A DNA stretch of 6,573 nt from Draconibacterium sp. (GTDB taxonomy: Bacteria; Bacteroidota; Bacteroidia; Bacteroidales; Prolixibacteraceae): NCBI GenBank assembly GCA_015493625.1, contig WGCT01000048.1, forward strand, positions 1 to 6,573. Direction: 5' to 3'. The first letter of the stretch is position 1. Each line of letters starts with the position of its first letter. Both the position numbers and the translations under genes were made by a program. The notes beneath the pieces are model-generated. The model saw nothing but the letters and a program-made list of their open reading frames with translations. It did no database searches and was not told where the DNA came from. Below are positions 1 through 6,573 of this stretch, one piece after another.

Positions 1-2
1 AT

Positions 3-113
3 AATACTCAATCAGGTTGGATAGATATAAATCAATTTACAAGAGGAGTTTATATTTTCAGGGCAATCAGGAAGAATTATGAAATAATTAATCGAAAAGT
101 GATTTTTAAATAG
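3..113 (+). CDS. 3' end of a probable T9SS type A sorting-domain protein (partial)
   Basis: The frame starting at base 3 stays open for 36 codons to a TAG at 111-113; the start lies outside the window. The peptide contains IDINQFTRGVYIFRA and ends in NRKVIFK. This fits the tail of the Bacteroidota type IX secretion C-terminal sorting domain, in which an 'I-D-hydrophobic-x-x-hydrophobic-x-x-G-V-Y' strand is followed by a basic, hydrophobic last strand ending in Lys. In that family the domain directs export across the outer membrane and is cleaved or anchored at the cell surface. The catalytic or binding part of the protein is not visible, so its function is unknown. The gene converges on the glycosylasparaginase gene, with 106 bases between the stops. 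The main doubt is the shortness of the fragment: a chance open frame of 36 codons is possible, but the motif spacing argues against it. Confidence 0.62.
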   Translation, partial: NTQSGWIDINQFTRGVYIFRAIRKNYEIINRKVIFK

Positions 114-168
114 CTATTAACCTAAGTTCGATATAAGAATCTTTACAGCTTTGTGAGGTTTATAAATA

Positions 169-200
169 TTCACCGGGTGAACTTTGAGTCGCCCGGCGAA
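169..200. terminator. Imperfect hairpin between convergent genes, possible weak terminator
   Basis: Arms 169-180 (TTCACCGGGTGA) and 189-200 (TCGCCCGGCGAA) pair around an 8-base loop. The five-base GC core CCGGG/CCCGG is perfect, and each strand has one G-U wobble and one A-C mismatch in the arms. Read on the minus strand, the hairpin lies 20 bases past the asparaginase stop and is followed by an AT-rich TATTTATA stretch, not a proper U-tract. On the plus strand the downstream bases are purine-rich. It may end the clc-asparaginase transcript, or act on both strands between convergent genes, but it is a weak candidate compared with the hairpin after pckA. Confidence 0.45.
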
Positions 201-219
201 GAAGAAAAGAGTAACTATC

Positions 220-1215
220 CTATAATTTTTTCAGCCAAGCCTCTGCATCTTCCATTTCAGTTTTGTCCTCGGTTTTAATGGCAAAATTAAATCCGGGGTT
301 GATACAAAACGAACCATATTCCCCTGCTTTATTCAGCGCAATATAACCAATTTGAAAATTCTGATAATCGGGGATTTTACTGGCAATTCGTTTTACTGCC
401 TCCTCGCACGCTTTTGCCGGTGCCATACCATTGCGCATAAATTCTACAACCAAAAATGTTCCTAATGTTTTCATTACCAGTTCTCCCATTCCGGTGGCCA
501 CAGCACCACCAACATCTCCGTCAACAAACAGTCCGGCTCCAATAATTGGAGAATCGCCAACCCGTCCGGGTAATTTATACCCCATTCCACTGGTTGTGCA
601 CGCTCCCGAAAGATTCCCCTCTTTATCAATTGCCAACATACCAATTGTATCGTGGTTCAGCTCAGTTTCGTTTTCAATATTAATTTTTGCACTAAACTCG
701 CGCTGCTCCTTTTTCCACTTTTTCCAGGCAGCTTTTCTTTCTTTGGTAAGCAAGTTTTCTTTTTTAAACCCTTGGTCTAACGCAAACTCCAAAGCACCTT
801 TACCACTCAGCATAACGTGGGGTGTTTTTTCCATAACCAACCGAGCCACCGAAATAGGATGCTTAATATGTTCTAAATAAGTTACACTTCCGGCTCTTCC
901 TTTTTCGTCCATAATACAAGCATCGAGGGTAACATGCCCTGCAGCATCGGGAATTCCACCATATCCAACGGTAATAATATTTGGGTCGCCTTCCGGAACG
1001 CGAACACCGGTTTCAACTGCATCTAATGCCGAACCACCTTTTTTAAGAACTTCCCACGCTGCTTCATTGGCAGGTAATCCATGATTCCATGTTGAAATTA
1101 CAATTGGGAATTCCTTTTTTTGAGGTAGCGAAGACATTGAAATTCCTGACTTAGCCAGGCCAACTCCGGCAACGGCAAACGAACTTTTTGCAATAAACGA
1201 ACGTCGTGAAATCAT
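220..1215 (-). CDS. N4-(beta-N-acetylglucosaminyl)-L-asparaginase, Tat-exported
   Basis: This 331-residue Ntn hydrolase (aspartylglucosaminidase, peptidase family T2) cleaves the bond between GlcNAc and asparagine in glycoprotein remnants, releasing aspartate and an aminoglycan. Residues 1-24 are a twin-arginine signal (SRRSFIAK at 3-10, then a short hydrophobic stretch), so the enzyme is predicted to be exported folded to the periplasm. The mature part starts near STWNHG (41-46), with W43 at the position of the substrate-pocket Trp. HDTIGM (188-193) marks the self-cleavage site; T190 would become the N-terminal nucleophile. GRVGDSPIIGAG (217-228) carries the substrate-carboxylate Arg and Asp (R218, D221), and TGMGE is at 241-245. 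The match to the Elizabethkingia enzyme, as I recall it, is close throughout. The gene starts 26 bases after the second clc gene, with no Shine-Dalgarno and no obvious promoter of its own, so it is probably the last gene of that operon. The ATG at 1215 is required to include the Tat signal. Confidence 0.93.
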   Translation of the reverse strand: MISRRSFIAKSSFAVAGVGLAKSGISMSSLPQKKEFPIVISTWNHGLPANEAAWEVLKKGGSALDAVETGVRVPEGDPNIITVGYGGIPDAAGHVTLDACIMDEKGRAGSVTYLEHIKHPISVARLVMEKTPHVMLSGKGALEFALDQGFKKENLLTKERKAAWKKWKKEQREFSAKINIENETELNHDTIGMLAIDKEGNLSGACTTSGMGYKLPGRVGDSPIIGAGLFVDGDVGGAVATGMGELVMKTLGTFLVVEFMRNGMAPAKACEEAVKRIASKIPDYQNFQIGYIALNKAGEYGSFCINPGFNFAIKTEDKTEMEDAEAWLKKL

Positions 1216-1241
1216 AATTAGTTATTTTATAAGATTAATAA

Positions 1242-3047
1242 TCAATCGTTTGAAAAATGTTGAAGCGTTTTTCTGTATTTCGAAAAAACTACTGCACGCG
1301 AAATAAATCCCAGGTATTTACCATCTTTAAGAACCGCCAGATTATACCTGCCCGAAGTTTCAAATTTTTCAACAATATTTTCCATACTATCGCGTGGCGA
1401 AATATACGACTCGGGCATATACATTAAATCTTTTACGTAAACCGTATCGTAAAGGTCGGGGTCGAAAATTAAGTTTTTAACATCCGAAAGCTTAACCATA
1501 CCTTTTAAATAACCTTCATTATCGACCACCGGATACAAATTTCGTTTCGAGTGCGATACTGCTTTTACCAGATCGCGCAATGTTGCATCGGGCGATAAAA
1601 TTTCAAAATCGGTTTCAATTAACTGTCTTAAATTCATCATGCGAAGAACGGTTTTGTCTTTATGATGAGTAAGCAGTTCGCCTCGTTGTGCCAGCCGTTT
1701 GGTGTATACCGAGTGTGGTTCGAAACGCATAATGGTTACATAGGCAACGGTGGAAGTAATAAGCAGAGGAACAAACAAACCGTACCCTCCGGTTATCTCT
1801 GCGGTAAGGAAAATACCGGTTAATGGAGCGTGCATAACGGCAGCCATCATTCCGGCCATTCCTGCAAGTGCAAAATTGTCTTCGGCTAAATTTAAATTAA
1901 AAACTAAATTTATAATCGAAATTAGAAAATAACCGGCAACAGCACCCATAAACAAGGTGGGAGCAAAAATACCTCCAACTCCACCCGACGCAGTAGTTGC
2001 CGACATTGCAACAACTTTAAATATTAATATTCCGGCTAATACTGAAATCAACACAAAAATATTCTCTTTAAAATTGAAAAAAAGTGAACCGTTAAGCAAG
2101 TCAACACCTGCTCCTTTAAAAATCGATTCTATACTAATATATCCTTCGCCCCAAAGTGGAGGAAAAATAAAAATAAGCAGTCCTAAAATTGCACCTCCTA
2201 CCAATAATCGGGAAATCCAGTTTTTTATTTTTCCAAAATAGCCTTCTAAAAATATGGTTGCTCGCGTAAAATAGATACCCAAAACGCCTGTAAAAATGCC
2301 TAACAAAATATAAACCCAAATGGTTTGAATTTCGAAAGCATGAATATTTGGGAAATGCAATAGTGCATGTTCGTTCATAAAAAGGCTGGTAATTAACGTA
2401 GCCGAAATGGCCGAGAGAAGCAATGGAATTAAATAGACCATTGTAAGGTCGAGCATCAATACCTCGAGAGTAAATACAATTCCTGCCATTGGAGCATTAA
2501 AAATACCCGAAATGGCACCTGCCGAACCGCAACCAACCATTAATGTAACATACTTGTAATTCAACTTAAAAAAGCGGGCAAGGTTCGAGCCAATGGAGGC
2601 ACCGGTTAAAACAATTGGGGCCTCCGACCCTACCGAACCTCCCAACCCAATTGTTAACGAACTGGCTATTAACGACGAATAGTTGTTGTGAGGTTTTATT
2701 CGACTCCCTTTTTTCGAAATTGAATAGAGAATTTTTGAAACACCATGCCCAATTTTATCTTTAACAATAAATTTTACAAACAGAACAGTCAGAAAAATTC
2801 CAATTAACGGATAAATGAGATAGAGGTAACTAATACCGTCGACAGCAAACCAATGAGTTAATTTTTTGGCAACTAAATGGATAAGATTTTTTAAAACGAT
2901 AGCGGCCACTCCACTGAGCAGACCGGTTAGTATACTTAACAGATAGATAAAATTGCGTTCAGAAATGTTTGCAATCCGCCAGGCAACAATCTTACTAATT
3001 AATGCTTTACCATTTTTGACACCCCAATTTTTAAACATGCGAAACAT
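1242..3047 (-). CDS. ClC-family chloride transporter with CBS pair (downstream paralog)
   Basis: This 601-residue inner-membrane protein moves chloride, either as a Cl-/H+ exchanger or as a channel. The membrane domain spans about residues 30-450, and a cytoplasmic CBS pair follows (about 467-530 and 538-595), which in this family binds adenine nucleotides. Recognisable ion-pathway motifs are GHGVS (100-104, place of GSGIP), GGSVGSEAP (136-144, with gating Glu E142), FNAPMAGIVFTLEV (183-196), GGIFAP (358-363) and Y448 in PHSVY (444-448), at the place of the anion-coordinating Tyr of the E. coli protein. The proton-pathway Glu of the E. coli protein (E203) is Val here (V196), after a conserved E195. 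The gating loop reads GSEAP instead of the usual GREGP. It is a paralog of the gene just upstream, sharing the 18-residue block LIETDFEILSPDATLRDL. The ATG at 3047 overlaps that gene by 17 bases; a second in-frame ATG at 3038 would reduce this to 8. Family membership is certain; the transport mechanism is not. Confidence 0.95.
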   Translation of the reverse strand: MFRMFKNWGVKNGKALISKIVAWRIANISERNFIYLLSILTGLLSGVAAIVLKNLIHLVAKKLTHWFAVDGISYLYLIYPLIGIFLTVLFVKFIVKDKIGHGVSKILYSISKKGSRIKPHNNYSSLIASSLTIGLGGSVGSEAPIVLTGASIGSNLARFFKLNYKYVTLMVGCGSAGAISGIFNAPMAGIVFTLEVLMLDLTMVYLIPLLLSAISATLITSLFMNEHALLHFPNIHAFEIQTIWVYILLGIFTGVLGIYFTRATIFLEGYFGKIKNWISRLLVGGAILGLLIFIFPPLWGEGYISIESIFKGAGVDLLNGSLFFNFKENIFVLISVLAGILIFKVVAMSATTASGGVGGIFAPTLFMGAVAGYFLISIINLVFNLNLAEDNFALAGMAGMMAAVMHAPLTGIFLTAEITGGYGLFVPLLITSTVAYVTIMRFEPHSVYTKRLAQRGELLTHHKDKTVLRMMNLRQLIETDFEILSPDATLRDLVKAVSHSKRNLYPVVDNEGYLKGMVKLSDVKNLIFDPDLYDTVYVKDLMYMPESYISPRDSMENIVEKFETSGRYNLAVLKDGKYLGFISRAVVFSKYRKTLQHFSND

Positions 3048-4809
3048 CTCTGATCTGTTTTCTGTATTTTGTATAAACCCGGGCTCGTGATATAAAGCCT
3101 ATGTATTTCCCGTTTTCGATAACTGCCAGATTGTATATATCCGACGACTCAAATTTATTGGCAACAACTTCCATGCTATCATTCGGGTCGATATGATATT
3201 CGGGCATATACATTAATTCGCTTATCTTCACCTTATCGTATAATTCGTGATGAAAAATCAAACTCCGCACGTCGTCCATTTTTACCATTCCAACCATTGT
3301 TCCGTCGTCGTCGACCACCGGAAACAGATTTCGGTGATTTCTCGAAATAGCCTCAGTTAAATCGCGCAAAGTGGCATCGGGAGAAAGAATTTCAAAGTCG
3401 GTTTCAATTAATTTCCTCACCTCAAGCATTTGCAAAGCATTGGCATCTTTATCGTGCGTAAGCAACTCTTTTCGTTGCGACAGCTGTACATGATAAACAG
3501 AATGAGGAGTAAATGTACGAACAATAATATAGGCAAAAGTTGCCGTTATCATAAGCGGTACAAATAATTTATACCCACCAGAAATATCGGCTATTAAAAA
3601 TATTCCGGTAAGCGGCGCATGTAAAACTCCGGCAATTAATCCTGCCATTCCAATTAATGCGAAGTTATTTGTATTAATGTTTTTCAATCCGAGCATATTT
3701 ATAATATGTGCGAACAACATTCCGGTATTAGCACCCATAAAAAGTGTAGGAGCAAAAATCCCTCCCACGCCTCCGGCTCCGAAAGTAAACGATGTGGCAA
3801 TTACTTTTAATAAAATAATCAGGATAAGAAATATTAATGCCACCCAGGCCTCTTCCTTCAATTCATAAAACAAACTATGGTTAAACAAATATTCGAAATT
3901 TCCGGCCAGTGCTGCATTTATCGCTTCGTAGCCCTCACCAAAAAGAGAGGGAAAGAAGAATACTAAAATTCCCAATCCAATTCCTCCAATTAATAAACGC
4001 GACTGCCAGTTTTTTAGCCGGTCGAAAAAGGCCGCAATAAGAATGTACATTTTAGTAAAATACACCGAAACAAAACCGGCCAAAATTCCCAATAATATAA
4101 AGTAGGGTAAATCAGCCATATCAAAGGCCTGTATCACTTCAAAAGGATACAAAACATGCTGGCCTAAAAACAGATACGATATTAAAACGGCAGTTGCCGA
4201 GGAAAGCAACAGGGGCACCAAAGAGAAAACGGTGAGGTCGATCATAATTACTTCGACAGCAAAAACAATGGCTGCAATGGGAGCTTTAAAAATAGCTGCC
4301 ATGGCACCGGCACTGGCACAGGCAAGCATTAAAATTGAATTTTTATAACTGAGCCTGAAGAATTTTGCAAACCACGACCCCCAGGCAGCACCTGTTGCAA
4401 CGGCCGGCCCTTCTAATCCTACCGAACCTCCAAATGCAACAGTAAGCGAACTGGCTAAAACCGATGAATATAAATTATGATTCTTAACTTTTCCTTTTCG
4501 TTTCGAAATACTATACAATACGGTTGGAATTCCATGAACAACTTTATCGCGAACGATATATTTTACAGCCATTACTGTTAAAAATATACCAACAATTGGG
4601 AGAGCAAAATAGATGTAATTATGCACTTCGTTCGAAACAAATGTGTCTAAAGCACTTTTGGTTAAAACAATTGTATTTTTAATTGCAACAGCACCAAAAC
4701 CCGATAAAATACCAACAACAATACTTAGTGCTGTAATAAAAGCGCGTTCGCTCATATTTTTCAGTCTCCACCGGTGAAAACGTGCTACGATATGAAAATT
4801 TTTAGCCAT
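3031..4809 (-). CDS. ClC-family chloride transporter with CBS pair (upstream paralog)
   Basis: This 592-residue chloride transporter or channel is the first gene of the clc unit. The membrane core covers about residues 20-440. VHGIP (91-95) takes the place of GSGIP, GGSVGLEGP (127-135) carries gating Glu E133, FKAPIAAIVFAVEV (174-187) is the helix with E186 followed by V187 where the E. coli protein has its proton-transfer Glu, GGIFAP is at 349-354, and Y439 lies in PHSVY. The cytoplasmic tail holds two CBS domains, about 458-521 and 529-586. ClC proteins are dimers with one pore per subunit, so this protein could pair with itself or with its neighbour. I keep the ATG at 4809: the paralog has a similar N-terminal stretch before the shared W-R-x-x-N-x-S-E-R segment, and a start at Met19 would remove it. 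A promoter-like sequence lies immediately upstream, and the pckA terminator insulates the gene from pckA. Confidence 0.95.
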   Translation of the reverse strand: MAKNFHIVARFHRWRLKNMSERAFITALSIVVGILSGFGAVAIKNTIVLTKSALDTFVSNEVHNYIYFALPIVGIFLTVMAVKYIVRDKVVHGIPTVLYSISKRKGKVKNHNLYSSVLASSLTVAFGGSVGLEGPAVATGAAWGSWFAKFFRLSYKNSILMLACASAGAMAAIFKAPIAAIVFAVEVIMIDLTVFSLVPLLLSSATAVLISYLFLGQHVLYPFEVIQAFDMADLPYFILLGILAGFVSVYFTKMYILIAAFFDRLKNWQSRLLIGGIGLGILVFFFPSLFGEGYEAINAALAGNFEYLFNHSLFYELKEEAWVALIFLILIILLKVIATSFTFGAGGVGGIFAPTLFMGANTGMLFAHIINMLGLKNINTNNFALIGMAGLIAGVLHAPLTGIFLIADISGGYKLFVPLMITATFAYIIVRTFTPHSVYHVQLSQRKELLTHDKDANALQMLEVRKLIETDFEILSPDATLRDLTEAISRNHRNLFPVVDDDGTMVGMVKMDDVRSLIFHHELYDKVKISELMYMPEYHIDPNDSMEVVANKFESSDIYNLAVIENGKYIGFISRARVYTKYRKQIRDVSHV

Positions 4810-4817
4810 TCAGTGTG

Positions 4818-4849
4818 CAAAAGTAACAATTCAGAAGGTTAACAATCAA
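4818..4849 (-). promoter_or_regulatory. Candidate Bacteroidota-type promoter for the clc operon
   Basis: Read on the minus strand, TACTTTTG (4825-4818) fits the Bacteroidota -7 consensus TANNTTTG exactly. Two TTG triplets lie at suitable -33 distances: 4849-4847 (21-base spacer) and 4845-4843 (17-base spacer). The -7 box ends only 8 bases before the ATG at 4809, so the transcript would have a leader of just a few bases. The position downstream of the pckA terminator and just before the first clc gene supports the call. In such AT-rich DNA an 8-base match with two free positions can also occur by chance. Confidence 0.5.
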
Positions 4850-4889
4850 TTTAAATAAAATATTTTTTAACCGTAAAATTAACAGCCAT

Positions 4890-4925
4890 AAAAAAACCCT
4901 CCGTTAAAAAATAACGGAGGGTTTT
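4890..4925 (-). terminator. Strong intrinsic terminator of pckA
   Basis: Arms 4893-4906 and 4912-4925 form a perfect 14-base-pair stem with the core CCCTCCGTTA/TAACGGAGGG and a five-base A loop (T on the minus strand). In the direction of pckA transcription the GC-rich stem runs into seven consecutive T (4896-4890), a textbook rho-independent terminator. It starts 21 bases after the pckA stop. On the plus strand only four T follow the stem, so its main action should be on the minus strand. It separates pckA from the clc operon. Confidence 0.92.
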
Positions 4926-4945
4926 CAAATCTCTTTATTAAAAGA

Positions 4946-6553
4946 TTAGTCTAATTGTGGACCTGCGGCAACAAGTGCTTTACCCTCTTCGTTGTCGGTA
5001 TATTTCACAAAGTTTTTAATAAAACGTCCGGCAAGATCTTTTGCTCTTTTCTCCCACTCTTTCGGGTCGGCATACGTATCGCGCGGATCTAAAATACCTG
5101 AATCGACTCCCGGCAATGCGGTAGGTACTTCCAAATTAAAAACCGGAATATTTTTAGTTTCGGCTTTTTCGATTGAGCCATCGAGAATGGCATCGATAAT
5201 TCCACGAGTATCTTTAATAGAGATACGTTTTCCTGTTCCGTTCCAACCTGTGTTTACCAAATAAGCTTCGGCACCGTGTTGTTCCATTTTTTTCACTAAT
5301 TCCTGGCCGTATTTTGTTGGGTGTAACGAAAGGAATGCTTCGCCAAAACATGCCGAGAATGTAGGCTGAGGAGTTGTTACTCCGCGCTCGGTTCCTGCTA
5401 ATTTTGCTGTAAATCCCGAGAGAAAATGATACTTTGTTTGCTCGGGAGTTAATTTCGAAACCGGAGGTAATACTCCAAATGCATCGGCCGAAAGGAAAAT
5501 TACTTTTGTTGCATGACCTGCTTTCGAAACAGGTTTTACTATATTTTCGATGTGATAAATAGGATACGAAACCCGTGTGTTTTGGGTAACCGAACCATCG
5601 CTGAAATCGATTTTCCCATTTTCGTCAACGGTAACATTCTCTAAAAGAGCATCGCGTTTAATTGCACCATAAATATCGGGCTCGGCTACAGGGTCGAGGT
5701 TAATTGTTTTTGCATAGCAACCTCCTTCGAAGTTAAATACGCCATCGTTGTCCCAACCGTGCTCGTCGTCGCCTATTAATTGGCGTTTCGGGTCGGTAGA
5801 CAATGTTGTTTTTCCTGTTCCCGACAAGCCGAAGAAAATAGCTACATCGCCGTCTTTTCCTTTATTTGCCGAGCAATGCATCGATGCCATTCCGTCTAAA
5901 GGAAGGTAATAGTTCATCATGGCAAACATACCTTTTTTCATCTCGCCACCGTACCAGCTACCGCCAATAACCTGCATTTTTTCGGTAAGATTAAATACAG
6001 TAAATACTTCTGAATTCAATCCGTGTTCTTTCCATTTTTCATTTGTTGTTTTCGATCCGTTAAGAACAACAAAGTCGGGCTTGCCAAACGTTTTCAGCTC
6101 CTCTTCGGTAGGGCGCAGAAACATATTTTTTACGAAGTGTGCCTGCCAGGCAACTTCAACAATAAAACGGACTTTTAACCGGGAGTTTTTGTTGGCTCCC
6201 AAAAAGGCATCCATTACATACAATCTTTTATTCGAAAGTTGCGATGCAACCGTTTTTTTCAGGTCTTCCCAAACAGCTTGTGTTGTCGGTTTATTGTCGT
6301 TAGGCGATTCCGGCGATGTCCACCAGATTGTATCTTCGCTAACACTATCTTTTACAATGAATTTATCTTTTGGAGATCTTCCGGTAAATACTCCTGTCAT
6401 TACGTTTACTGCGCCAAGCTCAGTAAGCTGTCCTTTTTCAAACCCCTCCAATTCAGGTTTCATCTCTTCTTCGAAGAGCAGTTCATAAGATGGGTTGTAA
6501 ATAATTTCCTGTACGTTGTTTATTCCGTACTTTGTTAAATCTAAATCTTTCAT
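4946..6553 (-). CDS. pckA: Phosphoenolpyruvate carboxykinase (ATP)
   Basis: This 535-residue cytoplasmic enzyme interconverts oxaloacetate + ATP with phosphoenolpyruvate + ADP + CO2 (EC 4.1.1.49). It has the normal length for the bacterial ATP-dependent family. Visible active-site elements are FTGRSPKDK (56-64, R59 for oxaloacetate), YGGEMKKG (201-208, metal- and substrate-binding K206/K207), H226, the P-loop GLSGTGKTT (242-250, K248 and T249), the kinase-2 motif IGDDEHGW (260-267, metal ligand D263 with D262), and R327 in NTRVSYPI. None of these expected residues is missing. In many Bacteroidota the enzyme runs toward oxaloacetate, fixing CO2 and making ATP on the way to succinate; elsewhere it serves gluconeogenesis, and the sequence does not decide between them. 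The ATG at 6553 gives the usual N-terminus. Only 20 AT-rich bases precede it, without a Shine-Dalgarno, so its promoter lies outside the window. It ends before a strong terminator and appears to be transcribed separately from the clc genes. Confidence 0.98.
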   Translation of the reverse strand: MKDLDLTKYGINNVQEIIYNPSYELLFEEEMKPELEGFEKGQLTELGAVNVMTGVFTGRSPKDKFIVKDSVSEDTIWWTSPESPNDNKPTTQAVWEDLKKTVASQLSNKRLYVMDAFLGANKNSRLKVRFIVEVAWQAHFVKNMFLRPTEEELKTFGKPDFVVLNGSKTTNEKWKEHGLNSEVFTVFNLTEKMQVIGGSWYGGEMKKGMFAMMNYYLPLDGMASMHCSANKGKDGDVAIFFGLSGTGKTTLSTDPKRQLIGDDEHGWDNDGVFNFEGGCYAKTINLDPVAEPDIYGAIKRDALLENVTVDENGKIDFSDGSVTQNTRVSYPIYHIENIVKPVSKAGHATKVIFLSADAFGVLPPVSKLTPEQTKYHFLSGFTAKLAGTERGVTTPQPTFSACFGEAFLSLHPTKYGQELVKKMEQHGAEAYLVNTGWNGTGKRISIKDTRGIIDAILDGSIEKAETKNIPVFNLEVPTALPGVDSGILDPRDTYADPKEWEKRAKDLAGRFIKNFVKYTDNEEGKALVAAGPQLD

Positions 6554-6573
6554 AACTACTTAATAATTAAAAT

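Noticed and set aside
114..168. A small gene or regulatory RNA in the left convergent gap
   Set aside because: No open frame of useful length, promoter-like pair or stable fold could be seen apart from the hairpin at 169-200.
431..880. Plus-strand open frame of 149 codons opposite the glycosylasparaginase
   Set aside because: It is antisense to a well-conserved enzyme, and the product has low-complexity Ser/Pro/Ile content and no family resemblance.
1750..2241. Short plus-strand frames (60 and 94 codons) and a minus-strand frame at 2134-2319 inside the downstream clc gene
   Set aside because: All overlap the intact ClC reading frame and have no motif or independent start signal. A similar shadow frame appears at the equivalent place in the paralog (3677-3868), explained by the shared GGVGGIFAPT coding sequence.
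3031..3047. A possible frameshift joining the two clc genes into one broken gene
   Set aside because: Each frame alone encodes a complete ClC membrane domain plus two CBS domains of usual length, so these are two intact paralogs.
4753..4755. Alternative start of the first clc gene at Met19
   Set aside because: It would remove the segment that has a counterpart in the paralog, and the promoter-like box fits the ATG at 4809.
5919..6488. Long open frame on the plus strand (189 codons) opposite the 5' half of pckA
   Set aside because: It lies wholly antisense to a complete, motif-rich pckA. The translation is Ser/Phe/Pro-rich without recognisable domains, as expected from the complement of an AT-rich gene.
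1..6573. A novel defence, mobile or retroelement-type system
   Set aside because: I saw no terminal repeats, transposase or integrase motifs, repeat-spacer arrays or unknown large genes. Apart from the edge fragment, all coding space belongs to four recognised families.

Overview
The window reads as an ordinary chromosomal segment of an AT-rich Bacteroidota species. The sequence signs are: no Shine-Dalgarno motifs before the start codons, a promoter-like TTG/TANNTTTG pair before the first ClC gene, a gene fragment at the left edge that resembles a type IX secretion C-terminal sorting domain, and a glycosylasparaginase close to the Elizabethkingia (Flavobacterium) type. A marine or gut Bacteroidales/Marinilabiliales relative is a guess; the sequence alone does not fix the genus.

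Layout, left to right. Bases 3-113 (+) are the last 36 codons of a gene that begins outside the window, probably a secreted or surface protein. A 106-base convergent gap follows, with an imperfect GC-rich hairpin (169-200). All remaining genes are on the minus strand, so transcription runs right to left. pckA (6553-4946) encodes ATP-dependent phosphoenolpyruvate carboxykinase and ends at a strong intrinsic terminator (4890-4925). After a 136-base gap with a candidate promoter come two tandem paralogous ClC-family chloride transporters with C-terminal CBS pairs (4809-3031 and 3047-1242), whose reading frames overlap by 17 bases. Only 26 bases further on is a Tat-exported N4-(beta-N-acetylglucosaminyl)-L-asparaginase (1215-220).

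The two clc genes and the asparaginase look like one transcription unit, separated from pckA by the terminator. The two ClC proteins could form homodimers or a heterodimer in the inner membrane, with their CBS domains sensing cytoplasmic adenine nucleotides. The asparaginase would act outside the cytoplasm on GlcNAc-Asn left from glycoprotein breakdown. No functional link between the chloride transporters and the amidase is evident. pckA is a separate central-carbon gene.

I found no mobile element, CRISPR array, tRNA, rRNA or clearly new system. The points most worth a second look are the diverged ion-pathway motifs of the two ClC paralogs, their overlapping arrangement, and the truncated putative type IX cargo gene at the edge.
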